The translations under genes were made by a program, and so were the position numbers. Source: Triatoma infestans (taxonomy: Eukaryota; Arthropoda; Insecta; Hemiptera; Reduviidae). Taken from it: a stretch of DNA of 64,000 bases. The DNA lies in assembly GCA_011037195.1 (NCBI GenBank), contig JAAEAF010000232.1:62001-126000 (forward strand). Reading direction: 5' to 3'. Positions 22,767 to 33,512 of this stretch are shown here, piece after piece; within the stretch, counting starts at the first letter, position 1, and every line of letters starts with the position of its first letter. The notes under the pieces were generated by a model. It was not told the origin of the DNA, did no database searches, and saw only the letters and a list, made by a program, of their open reading frames with translations.

Positions 22767-23080
22767 GGGGGAGTTAAATATATTTAAATACTTATATCAT
22801 ATATTATTTTTATTTATTTATTTATTTAACGGATTATAAATCCTTTGTATATAGTTTTAATTCAGCTATCAACATCAACAAGTGCTTACAACGCTTAAAA
22901 ATGCCATAAAGATATAGAAGTAAGATACATTAAAGAAAAATACAGTAACAATGAGATGATTGTACGCCAATGGCCAGAGGAGTTTTTAAAGACAAAAAAA
23001 TTTGTTGCTCTACGATTCGGGCATCAATGGTACCTGTCGCGTATTGCTACCCGAATTGATAACAGAGGAGACAAATAGTT
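22767..23080 (+). repeat. dispersed repeat family D, copy 1
   Basis: Shares 'ttatttatttatttaacgga', 'caatggccagaggagttttt' and 'tgtcgcgtattgctacccga' (with small changes) with 44326-44640. Non-coding. Confidence 0.72.
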
Positions 23081-23089
23081 GTGGGAGTG

Positions 23090-23505
23090 AAAAAAATATT
23101 TAGTCAAGTGATACTTCCGGTTGAGGAATTTTGGCAGATGACATACTGTCGGATGCTATGGGTTAGCTAAACGGTATATAGGGTTTGAATTATCTAGGAT
23201 TTTTCGTTTTTGTGTTTTTGAGCTATGTAGTTCAAACACACACACACAACACACACACACACAGATCATTTTCCAAAAAAAAAAAAACCACTTTTCTGGA
23301 CTCAGGGGACCTCAAAGTGAATATTTCCGGTGAGAAACTTGAAAATTTGGCACGATTACAATACTTCCTCTTACTAGGAGTAAGAGAAAGTAAAAACAGG
23401 CCTATTATTAAGATTTCATTCAGTTTAGAACGGAAGTTATTTTTTAAGAATTTACTTTTTGATCTCAGATGTTTTAACCTCAATAGTTATTGGTAAATGG
23501 TTAGA
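23090..23505. repeat. dispersed repeat family R with (CA)n core
   Basis: Contains a (CA)n tract (23237-23263), 'ggactcaggggacctcaaag', 'gtgagaaacttg', and ends at the hairpin 'tacttcctcttactaggagt' with its complement. The same order appears in 34475-34625 and, reversed, 47815-47950. Confidence 0.72.
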
Positions 23506-24239
23506 AAGGCAAAAAAGAAAAGAAAAAATAATACATGTCTAAAACTTAGTAAATTCAAAATAATATCCGATAAATTAACACACATATCTATTTCGGACGA
23601 CCCCTGACCCACAATATACGAAAATCCCCCATATTTATCTCCTTTTATATCAAACAACTTTCATAATACTTTTTTTCTTATTTCTTATTTAATCTTTATG
23701 TTTTAGTGAACAACGAATAGGGGGAAAACCAAGTTTAATTTTAACTAAAATATAAGATAAACAAATTATTCCTCCATAAGATCACAATATATAAGACTGG
23801 TAATACGACAATAAACACATACGATTCACCAAGTTCTAGTGCCAATTAAATTCGGTCTTAATATTCTGTGCTACAATTTCATCAAGCATGAATCACACGT
23901 AAGTTGTGTTTAAAGTTTACCTTAATTTGCTAGAGATAATGCAAAAAAAAAAAAGATTTCTGTAACAGCGGTCGATCGGGAACGTAATATGTTCGTTCTT
24001 GAGAAATGTCAGTTATTTTGGAATAATTGAATTATAAAGTAGATTATTGTGTAGTTCAAAAAAGTCAGGTTTTTCCCACACTGTCGCTTACTTTACATTC
24101 GTGTTAAATATTACATTTATTTTTTACTAAATAAATAATTGGATAAATGATATTATAAATAATTTTATGAAAAAATGTTTTTCTAATGCAATGTAAACAA
24201 AGGAAGTTCAGAAAAATATGTTTGAATAATATATTTAGC
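23506..24239. other. no gene seen
   Basis: AT-rich sequence with no ORF of note, no tRNA-like or splice-supported coding piece, and no repeat matched elsewhere in the window. Confidence 0.5.
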
Positions 24240-25050
24240 TCTGATTAAGGGAAACTGACAGCATTGCTGAAATTCCAAATTCTTGAAGAAAATGCGACCT
24301 ATCTATGGGATTTTGCTTCTTTTGATTGTTACTTCCTGTTACTCCTAGTAAGGATTGTAATCGTGGCAAATTTTTGATATCGTGTTTTCACCGAAAATAC
24401 AGTTTTTGACGTTTCCTGAATGCAAAATAATGTGGTTTATAGAAAATGGTGTGTTTACGTGTTCGCGCATATGTATGTGATCCGTAAAGCTCAAAAAAAA
24501 GAAAATGTAGAAAGTTCAAACTTGATATTCTGTTTAGGTATCACGAAAGGATCCGACAGTAGGTCATCTGTCAAAATTCCTCAACCGAAAGCACCTCTTA
24601 CTGAGTGTTTTTTCCTTTCTTGCGATTTCTCAAAAATGGATCAGACGATTTTTTTTAAACTTCATATATCAACTAAACATACAACGATATACAACTTTAA
24701 TTTAGAACGTTACTCTGAAAAAAATGCCTTTAAGGGCAATTTTGTGGAGGGTGGTGGGTTAGGTTTTCCTCTAAAGTGGTATTTCAGTTTACTACACAAT
24801 TATGTCATCTAAATAATATTAATTAGAATGATTCCGAGTTTGAAGAAAATCGAATTACTGGAAGTGTGTATTTATTGAAATGTATTTTTCAGTTTTCTGT
24901 TATTTTCTATAAAACGGCTCCAACGACTTTCTTTAAACTAGGTATGCACACTACACTTATAAAGTGCTACAACTTTTATTTGAAACATTTCTCTTGGTAA
25001 AGTCATTTACGGGGGCTTTTGGGGGAAGGTCGGCGTTGTATTTTTTTCTA
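24240..25050. repeat. dispersed repeat family R
   Basis: Carries the hairpin end ('ttactcctagtaagg' near 24345-24360), 'gtcaaaattcctcaaccgaa' and 'ggttttcctctaaagtggta', and the phrase 'acaacttttatttgaaacat' near 24970. A 130-codon open stretch (24420-24812) here is repeat sequence, not a gene: the corresponding parts of other copies are closed. Confidence 0.7.
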
Positions 25051-25122
25051 GTCTAATCATATTTTTCTCGCGCTAACCGTACGCTGAGTCCCGTACGCTA
25101 TCAGTCCCGTACGCTAACCACT

Positions 25123-25235
25123 TAGCTATTCTCTTCCCTTAATCATAGTTGATTACAAAATTGTACCATCTAAACAAAATAATTAGAAATAAACAGATTG
25201 GCAAAATTCGGAGTTTCAAGAAAATTAGTGAAGTC
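25123..25235. repeat. direct repeat, left copy (right copy 25477-25570)
   Basis: 'taatcatagttgattacaaa', 'ttctcttcccttaatcatag' and 'aaaattcggagtttcaagaa' recur at 25477-25570 in the same orientation, flanking the SINE at 25255-25480. A fragment of the SINE head ('cgtacgctaaccacttagct') precedes the left copy, so SINE head plus flank were duplicated together. Confidence 0.75.
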
Positions 25236-25254
25236 TAATCATATTTTTTTTTAA

Positions 25255-25480
25255 AGAAGACACCTCGACATCAATGGTCATTGGCGCCCGGAGACTACTT
25301 AGTGCATTGCCGGCCTCCGGACAGTGTTCTCTCGTTACAGACAACACTGTCCATCACCGGGCAGTGACGTGTAGAGGCTCCTGGGAAGAAAAAATCTACG
25401 GGTAACACAGCCGGACTCGAACCCGGGTCCTCCACGTGGGACTCCAGTACGCTATCCACTTAGCTATTCCCTTCCCTTAA
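25255..25480 (-). repeat. tRNA-derived SINE, family B, best copy
   Basis: On the - strand: head 'ggaatagctaagtggatagc', B-box 'gggttcgagtcc' (25412-25424 on +), body with 'cccgtagattttttcttccc', 'tgtccggaggccggcaatgc' and 'caatgaccattgatgtcg'. About 225 bp. Confidence 0.8.
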
Positions 25481-25875
25481 TCATAGTTGATTACATAATT
25501 CTACCATCTAAACAAAATAATTAGAAATAAATAGATTGGCAAAATTCGGAGTTTCAAGAAAATTAGTGATCCAGAAGTGCGTTTTTACTGAACAGTTTTT
25601 TTTTCAGTTTTCGATAAATTTAATTAAATTGGTATACTAATTATAAAATTTGTCAATTACAACTTTGAAAACTGGAGTAAGAGAACGTTGTGTGTTTCAT
25701 ACATTTGGGGAGGGGGCAATTACCTCAAATATGACACGATCGATTTTCTTGGAATACTAAGTGCCATTTTTATTTGTAAAATTTGAAACAATTCGTTTTT
25801 TGAGAAATCTAGATGTTAGATTTCTAATGTTATTGATACACTGTGATTGGCACTATCTTCTTAACTAAACATAAA

Positions 25876-26091
25876 GTCTATAGTATTTTATCCGTCGTAG
25901 CATGCATATTCCTTTTGTCCTTTTATGAAATTTCTTATCGCCGTCCTCCTAATAAAAATGACTTAATAAAACACTGAGCATACTTAACACCACAATTAAA
26001 ATAATTATAAAGTACTCTTCAAAACATGCTATTTATTATACACTATTTTCTAATGTTTAATCATTGTTTATAGTAATTCCATGTTGTCATT

Positions 26092-26127
<36 letters not shown>

Positions 26128-26325
26128 ACATAACCTTACAGCCAACTGCACATATATACAATCAACAAACCAACAATAATAAGAATTATTGCGTTAAGTG
26201 AACTCTCTACAAGAACTTGGTGAATTTGCAATGACGATGGGTGAAAATCCGAAACCGGATAAAAAAGAATATTCGCGCTACGACAGATGAAATAGTAGAC
26301 GCTATCTAACATTGCGGACCGATCC
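25876..26325. mobile_element. Penelope-type element, family gamma (copy 2)
   Basis: The left arm starts 'tattttatccgtcgtagcat' (25885-25904); the right arm (26195-26325) has 'tgaactctctacaagaactt', 'gacgatgggtg', 'ccgaaaccgg' and a longer terminal part not present on the left. A (CA)n tract (26095-26122) lies inside. It ends only about 130 bp before the ATG of lipocalin 2, so it may form part of that gene's promoter region. Confidence 0.6.
26095..26122. repeat. (CA)n microsatellite
   Basis: About 13 CA units. Confidence 0.9.
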
Positions 26326-26456
26326 ACATATTCAATAAAATATAATTACTCCAAGTACACTAGTACCAGCTTTAGCTACACACCACTGGGCTAGCTGTAA
26401 AATAAAGTTTGAATATTTCAAATCAGATTTATTGTTCCCAATCTCACAATGAACTT

Positions 26457-26642
26457 ATGTTTTCTAGATTCATATCCTTACTATTTTTTATCTTGCTGGG
26501 AATAATCACCCTATCAACATCTAGTCCAGAAGTACATAGTCGACAAGAATCAAAACAACAGAATATAACTCAAGAATTACAAAAAGTAATTACACAAGGA
26601 TGCCTTGATCTGCCACCAAAAGAAAAATTTAATAACTCAAAT
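26457..26642 (+). CDS. lipocalin 2 exon 1 (signal peptide)
   Basis: ATG at 26457; a longer upstream frame has no ATG. About 19 hydrophobic residues form the signal core. The exon ends NNSN at phase 0 before GTAAGT (26643). Confidence 0.85.
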
Positions 26643-29600
26643 GTAAGTTAACTGATTTTTCAATTTGAAATTATACATATTACTTTTTATATAAAATGTT
26701 CATTAACTCTGGTATTATTTCTTTCTTTCACCAGTATTTTAGAGGAGAATGGTATCTAAGTAGATATTATGTACTAAACTTCCCGAGAAAAGATGAAATA
26801 ACATCATTTTGTGTTTATAAGCGCTATGAATTATCTTGGCTAGGAAGAGCAACTGAATATTTTCACCACTATAGCATTAGGTATGTAATTTTCACTTTTA
26901 CATTTATATATACATATAAATAATGATGGTTGGTAGGAAGGGATTGGCTCAGTGGTAGCGGGTTGGACTCTCACCGGATACCGGGTTTGAGTCTATTATG
27001 GCATATCACAAGCCAAATTATTTCCTTGCTATCTGCAAGGAGCGGCAAGGTCTTATGAATGTATACATAGCCAACTAATGGTTGGGGAAAAGCACCGTCC
27101 TACTGCCCTACCACACGTGTTAAAATTGAAGGAAGAAAAGACAGTGGAGGCCCATCTTCAAGAGCTCTCACCATCTTCAAGGACAAAGACGCCTTCCGTG
27201 CGATCAGCCAACCACAAATATCCAGTCTACACACAACACACTTGCCTATCTCTGTCTCTCACTGAGAGTCTCTCCCCTCTCTTAATCTCTAAATGACTTC
27301 CTTAGAATCTTAAGTATATATATATATATATATATATATACATTAATTATAGTGGAGCAGTAATAGCATTTATTTATTAATTTTTTAACTCCTGAATCTC
27401 CCACTACAGGTAAAGTGCTGCCCCTTAGATATTCTTTCTTCCTAGAAGCGTCTACAGCTCACCGTCCGTTGATGGACAATATTGTCTATAGCGAGAGAAC
27501 AATGTCCGGAGGCGGGCAGTGCACTGAGAAGGGTCTGGGTCCCAATGACCGTTGACGTTAGCGCGCTTAAATTAAAAAAAAAGGCAAACTCCTTGAATTA
27601 CAACGAACAATTAGAAAATGATTTAAATTTTCATTTAAATCACCAATCTGACCATAACATTTATTGCCAAAGAACAGTATGCACTGAGATGCAATTATCC
27701 TTCTTTAACACATAGTTAACAGTCTTCTTTTTAGCAAACGTATACCTACTAGAATTTTTATGCTCCCTAAAAACTTCAATCTGTGATGCTAAATTATATA
27801 TTTCTAGTTGCTCCTAGGCTTTTTATTTTTCTCAAAACTGAATATTTTGAAGTTTTAAAAGATCTCCTAACTTAAATCTTAAAATATAATTATTTATTTT
27901 GTTAACGAAATATGTAGGATTTAATAATCTCTTTCCCAATCGTTTTTGGTAGTCTAGATCAGTGGTCTACTAACTTTTTGAACGCGAACCCCTAAGCGAA
28001 AGTAATTATAAGTAGTAACCCCTAGGCAATATAATATAATATTAAAAATTACATTTGCGAATGTGAGCAATGTGATTGTATCTGTTTAGCAACACTGGAA
28101 AAATCTTGGTTTGATGCCCTCCGTTAATGCAACACAAAGATCTGTTTCTAACTGTAATTTATTTCTGTATTTGGTTTCAAATGTGTTTCATAGCAGAATG
28201 TAGAACCAAACAATAAGATTGCATTCGTTGCTCTGTTTACTAAATCTGGATATTCGGTTTCCAATTCTATCCGCTAATTTATGTAGAGATTTTTCATTAA
28301 ATTCGGATTGTAATGTTGTTCTTTGTCTCTTGTCATAGAATGGTTGAATTGCCGAACTTATGGCGTCGGAAGGAAAAAAATTCAGTAATTAGATTTTCAA
28401 GAATCTATTGTTTTTGGGTTCTAGAATACATATTCGGACGAGAAGGAATTGGATAGAATTTTGAGTCTAAATGAATCTCCTGAAATAAAACTGTTCAAAT
28501 AAATTAGAGAAATGAACATATAAAATCTATTTTTTATGTAATAAATTACTCATATTTTTTACGTGTCAGAAAAATTTGCTAAACTTCCACCATAAATACA
28601 TAATTTCTGCTAAATTTTCCGCAATTTAATGTTTCCTTGAATAATCGCAAGTGATCTTAAGCGTACTTCTTCAGGAGGATGGCTATAAGATTAGACAGGC
28701 TGCGGAGAAGAACCACAGAAAAGCGTCGCTCTAGGGGCGGGAACCCGGACATTTGTCCGGTGGGCCATTTTGGCTGGAAGAATGAGAAAAATATTGATAT
28801 GTTAATCCTAAATTAATAGAAACATTCACATATCGATTGTTTCGTTCGCTAATAATTTACAGTGCGTAGTGTATTTACATTGTTTATGTCAACAAGATAA
28901 AAATTATTGAAAAACCAACGCAGAATTTGTAAAGAATGATGCTTGAACTTGTTCCAACATGCATATACTTTTCTCTACAGAATAGCATTAGCATGCGATT
29001 TCAGTTTGTGTTAGAACATGCATAGACTTGCTTAAATATATATATATATGCTAATACTATTCTGTTGAGAAAAGTATATGTATGTTGGAACAAGTTCAAG
29101 CATCATATATGAATTTATATATTTTCTTGTGGGGCGGTAATTTGTCTTTTTGTCCGGGGCGACATAACCGCCAGAGCTGGCGCTGACATCAAGTATTTTG
29201 AAGGGAAACTTGGTGTACCCCTAAATATCAGTTTGTTATACGTAAATATAAAACTGAATATACAAAAAGGATTATATAAAGTTATTATATTATTTATTGT
29301 GGTTCCGCAGAGATCGAAAGCATCAGAGATATTTTCCATGACAGTCTGCTTATTTTTTGTGGCCATCAGTGATTTCCAATTCAAACTTTATATCTTATTT
29401 ATTTTTTATTCTTTTCTGTTATTTTTTTGTTTAATGTATTTTATTATCATTTTATTAAAAACCAATAAGTCATTCAACAAATTGCAAATATATTTTTCCA
29501 AAAAATACATTTCAGTTTATCTATATTTGAAAATAAGTAATGCCTCCTTAATGCCAAAGATCATGACTACACTAATGGATGATGATGGTTCTGCCAGTTA

Positions 29601-32275
29601 AATAATATCAAAGATTAACATTAAAGTTTCAGTTTAAATTTTGAATAAAATTTTGTCAGTAAGCGAAGTATAAGCGGATATGTGCATGCGCACACTTCAA
29701 GATTTTTTTCTATTCATGGTCATAAATGATTTTTCCTTGACAGGAAAGCATTTTGATTTTTGATGTTAAGCTAAATATAAATATAGTATAGTTTAGGTTT
29801 ATTTTACAACTTATTAACTTTCTATTTTTAGAATGAGCAAATTTGGAGGTGAACACCATCAACTGTTCTCAGAAACAAATCATGTTATGTACAGAAATTT
29901 CTCTGGAAAATACTACTTACGCTATGGAGGCAGAGGTTTGTATAAATATTCATTTTTCATATATGTTTGTATGGGCGGGAATAGCTAGGTGGTTAGTGCG
30001 TTGGACTCCAGTCCAATGCCACCCTTAGATTTTTTCTTCTAGGAGCCCCTACAGCTCAGTGATAGCTACAGTTCTGTAGCAAGAGAACACTGTCAGGAGG
30101 CCGGCCGTGCACTGAGAAGGGTCTGGGCTTTAATGACCATAGATATTGACGCGCCTTGTCATAAAAAATATTTATATATATACCCGTTTTTGTTTGTAGT
30201 ATATGTTTCGTTTGTTGTTTTTATCAAACTATAATTGTATTCTGAAACTAGAGATTGGGCCACTTATCTAAATATAAGTGAGCAGTATTACATGCCTACA
30301 ACACCAAACGTATTTGGATCTGGAAATTTGGACGCGCGGCCCCTCTATGCTCTAATGATTTTTTTTAAAAAATCTGTGTGTAACGGACTTTCATCACTAT
30401 GCCGTTTACCAAGATTTAAGTTATAAAATTTTTTTTCAAACTTATAATCTTTACCAAATGTTGCTTGTCTTCAATTTGGAGAAAACCTAAACTTAATAAA
30501 ATGACTTTCCAAAAACCAAACACTGCTCACCCCCAGAAACTTCATTAAATGAATTTCTTCGTATAAAAGTTTATAAATCTCTGTGTTCATAGTTAGTGCA
30601 ACAAATTTAATGAAATACGCAATTCCAGTCAACCGATTTCCTTCAAACTCAGAATTTGGATAACGTATTTAATTCTAATTAATATTATCTGGATGATAGA
30701 ACTGTTTAATAAACTATAATAGCACTTTAGAGGAAAACGTAACCTCGCCCTTCTCCCAAAAACTGCTTTACATGAATTTCTCCTGGAGAAATGTTTAAAT
30801 AAAAGTTGTAGCACTTTGTTTGTGTAATAAGTGTAGTTGATACAACAAGTTTAAAGAATATCGTTGGAGCCACTTTTTGAGGAAATTGCAAAAATTGAGA
30901 AGTGATACTTCAGATTCAATTAAGTTATTTGTTACATGGGTTGTGCAGGTTAATTCTCAAAACTGATAGTTATTCCCAAATATATAGTTCTTCAACGATT
31001 TCCGGTTTACCTCTGACAAAATAAAAATAATGCTCTGTTCCGTTGCTTTTCTTCTACGCTGATTAATGTAAGACAATATATTAACTGAACAAGCGATTGT
31101 CGATTCAAATACTAAATTTGTTTGAAAACATCTCGAATGATTTGTCTTTATACAAGAATGCTGACTGCACCAGATATAAATCGACCATGTTTTCTTTTCG
31201 GAAAGTCTAGACTCGTTGGTCTATTGGCTAGCTCACCGCTTTCGTGCGAGAGTTTAGGGTTCGATTCCCGTGAGGGCAAAGTCGATATTTACCCTGCATC
31301 GTGATAAAAATGGGAAGCTACAGTTAGTACGCCCTAGGTAGCCAAGGCCGGAACTAAATGGCGTTGGAACAGCGGCGTACTTACCACACGCCCCCTATTC
31401 TAATCGCCGTCTGGCACGCATTGGCCCTTCATCGGCTGTTGCGGCATGGGTTTTTTCGAAAAAATTGGTTTTTAGTGGGTTCTATGGAATTTATGAATTG
31501 GATTTAAATTAAAACAGTCATAAGTAATGTTGTCTGGCTGTCAACAGGGAACTGCTATATATTGTAGCCACAATCAGGCGTAACTTAAAGCCCTAAATAC
31601 TATCAAGTACATTCCTTCTATCAAGCATTATTATCAGAATTATTATGGTTACCTAACGTGTAGTAAAAGTTTCAGGTCTTAAGAATATCTGTTAATTAAA
31701 ATTTTAATAATTAAAAGCAATAATTAGGCAACCAATAATTAAAATAATAATACTTAAATGTGGTGTGAGTGTTTCACCCTAGATTTTGTATTATCTATCA
31801 TTTAACGTTTAGTTCATAAATGTTATTTTCTCCAAAACAGGTGATGTTTCAGAGGAATCTACCAGCAATTGTCATAAGGAAGTCACTGTATTAGATACTG
31901 ATTATAACAGTTATTCTATAGAATACAGCTGTGGACGATTGGCATCGATAGATTCAGCTTGTAAGTGATGAATACAACATTAATTTTATATTATCTCATT
32001 ATTAAGATCCTCTTATCAGTATATTAAATTTATCATTAGATACTATAAGTCATCGTTGACGAATTGCTTCCACTATATTGGCCCATGACTACATAAATAT
32101 TTTGATAATTCAATGTAATAATAATTATAATAATTTTACAGCCGTAATCCAGATTTACATCCGTAAATCACACATTGTAGATGAAAAAATTGAAACTAGT
32201 TTGAAGAAATTTGGATTAAAAATAGAAGATTTCAAATTATCGTTGAGTCAATATTGTCATATGCATGATGCATAG
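26457..32275 (+). CDS. lipocalin gene 2, complete, five exons (triatomine salivary-lipocalin-like)
   Basis: Exons 26457-26642, 26735-26880, 29832-29935, 31841-31960 and 32142-32275 join into 690 nt, 229 residues plus stop, with GT..AG and phases 0, 2, 1, 1. The ATG at 26457 starts a signal peptide (MFSRFISLLFFILLGIITL). An unusual hydrophilic stretch of about 40 residues (EVHSRQESKQQ...) precedes the family's N-terminal GCLDLPPKEKFNNSN and YFRGEWYLSRYY. Exon 4 carries VTVLDTDYNSYSIEYSC; the last exon has a helix (DEKIETSLKKFGLKIEDF) and a final Cys (QYCHMHDA). It should be a secreted eight-stranded barrel, likely salivary; ligand or target unknown. Exons 3-5 lie in the inverted duplication and have a paralogue at 49222-51661. 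A TATA-like stretch lies near 26335-26345. Confidence 0.88.
26735..26880 (+). CDS. lipocalin 2 exon 2 (GxWY strand)
   Basis: Acceptor 'ttcaccag' ends at 26734, donor GTATGT at 26881. It encodes YFRGEWYLSRYYVLNF, then FCVYKRYELSWLGR. The phase 2 exit matches lipocalin 1 exon 2. Confidence 0.88.
26934..27100 (+). repeat. SINE head, family B-like
   Basis: 'gggattggctcagtggtagc' and B-box-like 'cgggtttgagtct' (26984-26996). The body differs from the other family B copies. It lies in intron 2 of lipocalin 2. Confidence 0.6.
27314..27341. repeat. (TA)n microsatellite
   Basis: About 14 TA units in intron 2 of lipocalin 2. Confidence 0.9.
27405..27575 (+). repeat. SINE family B, body only
   Basis: 'cttagatattctttcttcct', 'ttgtctatagcgagagaaca', 'cagtgcactgagaagggtct', ending 'cgttgacgttagcgcgctta' with an A-run. 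The tRNA-like head is missing. Confidence 0.7.
27700..28719. other. no gene seen; hAT-like fragment at 27955-28040
   Basis: Intronic AT-rich sequence of lipocalin 2. Near 27958 'cagtggtctactaacttttt' and the following 'gcgaacccctaagcg' look like a hAT-type terminal region; a related phrase, 'ccagtggtctccaaagtggg', occurs near 52465. No partner end was identified. Confidence 0.4.
28720..29190. mobile_element. hAT-like non-autonomous element with internal palindrome
   Basis: Both ends are GC-rich and loosely inverted: left 'cgctctaggggcggg' and 'ccggacatttgtccggtggg', right 'gtggggcggtaattt' and 'ccgccagagctggcgctg'. Inside, 28936-28995 and 29050-29106 form a long inverted repeat ('gatgcttgaacttgttccaa' and complement). 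It borders the start of the inverted duplication. No transposase; family uncertain. Confidence 0.4.
29303..29370 (+). repeat. fragment of Penelope-type family alpha arm
   Basis: 'tggttccgcagagatcgaaa' and 'catcagagatattttccatg' match the extension and outer arm of family alpha. Its duplicate lies at 52120-52195 in arm B. Confidence 0.7.
29832..29935 (+). CDS. lipocalin 2 exon 3
   Basis: 104 nt, acceptor AG at 29830-29831, donor GT at 29936. It encodes MSKFGGEHHQLF...NFSGKYYLRYGGRG. The intron before it is 2.95 kb and full of SINE and hAT-like repeats. The paralogue is 51558-51661. Confidence 0.85.
29970..30160 (+). repeat. SINE family B
   Basis: 'gggcgggaatagctaggtgg' head with the B-box region deleted, then the body 'gattttttcttctaggagcc' to 'atagatattgacgcgccttg'. 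Shared with arm B (51325-51525), so it predates the duplication. Confidence 0.78.
30560..30920. repeat. dispersed repeat family R, part
   Basis: 'agcactttagaggaaaacgt', 'tttaaataaaagttgtagca' and 'atatcgttggagccactttt' are family R phrases. Its duplicate is at 50560-50960. Confidence 0.7.
31198..31450 (+). repeat. tRNA-derived SINE, family A, best copy
   Basis: tRNA-like head 'gttggtctattggctagctc', B-box 'gggttcgattcc' at 31257-31268, body 'gggcaaagtcgatatttacc', 'catcgtgataaaaatgggaa', tail 'cgccgtctggcacgcattgg' to 'ctgttgcggcatggg'. Shared with arm B (50035-50280). Confidence 0.82.
31841..31960 (+). CDS. lipocalin 2 exon 4 (TDYxxYSIxYxC)
   Basis: Acceptor 'ccaaaacag' ends at 31840, donor GTAAGT at 31961. 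It encodes GDVSEESTSNCHKE, VTVLDTDYNSYSIEYSC and GRLASIDSA. Compared with gene 3 it uses an acceptor 12 nt further upstream and has three extra codons near the end. Confidence 0.88.
32142..32275 (+). CDS. lipocalin 2 exon 5 and stop
   Basis: Acceptor 'attttacag' ends at 32141. It encodes SVIQIYIRKSHIVDEKIET..., and ends QYCHMHDA, stop TAG 32273-32275. The same length (134 nt) as the paralogous exon 49222-49355. Confidence 0.88.
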
Positions 32276-32289
32276 TATATAACGTTGCA

Positions 32290-32610
32290 ATTTACGTTAT
32301 AAATAGTATATAGTTAAAGGTTATTGAGGACACGGAGCAAGGTGATTTGAAAAATTTCTTCCTGACTATTAAATGTTTCGGCATATTGTTTACGTCTTTA
32401 CCAAGGCAACAAATTGTCATTAACAAAGACAATTTTATAACTACTCTAGAAAGAATATATGTTTAAATATATGTAATTATGGAAATTTGTGAAAATAAAT
32501 TTTTTTCAAAATTGTGTTCGTTGATTTCCTTGACCTTATTCTGTAGAAACCTTCATGTCAGATTTTCGAATGAGGGAAATACATGTTCTGAACATACTTG
32601 AATACAAAAA
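32290..32610 (-). repeat. single Penelope-type arm (family epsilon) in the lipocalin 2 3' region
   Basis: On the - strand: 'gttgccttggtaaagacgta', 'aacaatatgccgaaac', 'atttaatagtcagg'. The layout (short box, stem, CGAAAC) matches the other families but only one arm is present. It sits right after the stop codon, antisense to the gene, and is kept in the duplicate (48880-49200). Confidence 0.55.
32494..32499 (+). terminator. candidate polyadenylation signal of lipocalin 2
   Basis: First AATAAA after the stop, about 220 nt downstream and followed by a T-rich stretch. The same hexamer is kept at the matching place of gene 3 (48998-49003, - strand). Confidence 0.45.
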
Positions 32611-32689
32611 AAAAAAAAAGGAAAGAAAACTTTTAGAATATCAATTTGTATTTGAATAATCCTTATTGTTTTGTTTATAAAACAAAAAA

Positions 32690-33472
32690 TCTGGGTGAAA
32701 CACTCACACAACTTCCTCTTTTACTCCATTTCTCAAAATTATAATTGGCAACCTTTATAGTTAGTGCAGAAAATTACATGAAATTCGTTGAAAACTGAAA
32801 AAACTTTCAGTAAAAGCTTACTTCCGGTTTAGTAATTTTCTGGAAATTCGGAATTTTAGTCATCTATTTATTTGTAATCAATTTCGATTGGATGATAGAA
32901 TTGTATATTCAACTACGATAGCACTTTGAAGAAATACATAACCCCAACCCCTCCCCCACAAAAGTGCCCTTAAATGAATTTTCCCAGAAAAATCTTTTAA
33001 ATAAAAGTTTTATACCATCGTACGTGTAGTTTATATCAGATGTTTCAAGAAAACGTAAGAGCCATTTTTGAGAAAATCGCGAAAATGTAGAAAATCATTT
33101 ATTAAAGTAGTAATGTAAACGGCACTTCCGTTCATCCGATTTTTTCAAACTCAGAATTTCAACAACATATTTAATTCTAATTAACATTATTTAGATGACA
33201 GAATTGTCTAAAAAACTGAAATAGCACTTTAGAGGAAGCCGTAACCCCACCTCTCCCCCTAAAGTGCATTTTAATGATTTTTTCCCGGTGAAATGTTTCA
33301 AGTAAAAGTTGTAGCTCATTGCATGTTTAGTTGACGTATCATGTTTCAAGAAAATCGTTGGAGCCATTTTTGAGAAAATCGCAAAAATTAAAAAAAAAAA
33401 CTTGTGAAGTGGTACATCCGGTTGAGGAATTTTGGCAGGTAACGTAACGTTTTTGAGCTATGCTGTTCATAT

Positions 33473-33477
<5 letters not shown>
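32690..33477. repeat. dispersed repeat family R, interrupted by a Helitron
   Basis: Several 200-300 bp modules in a row, each with 'actttagagga' or 'ctttgaagaaa', a CCG-type phrase ('cacttccgttcatccgattt', 'acatccggttgaggaatttt') and 'aaagttgtagctc'-like parts. It breaks at 33477 and resumes at 34473. Confidence 0.75.

Positions 33478-33512
<35 letters not shown>

Noticed and set aside
24420..24812. 130-codon ORF
   Set aside because: Sits wholly in a family R repeat; other copies have stops in the same frame.
30235..30426. A 63-codon open stretch in the lipocalin 2 intron, also open in the duplicate (51054-51245)
   Set aside because: Conservation is explained by the low divergence of the whole arm; the differences alter residues freely, there are no matching splice sites and it resembles no lipocalin strand.
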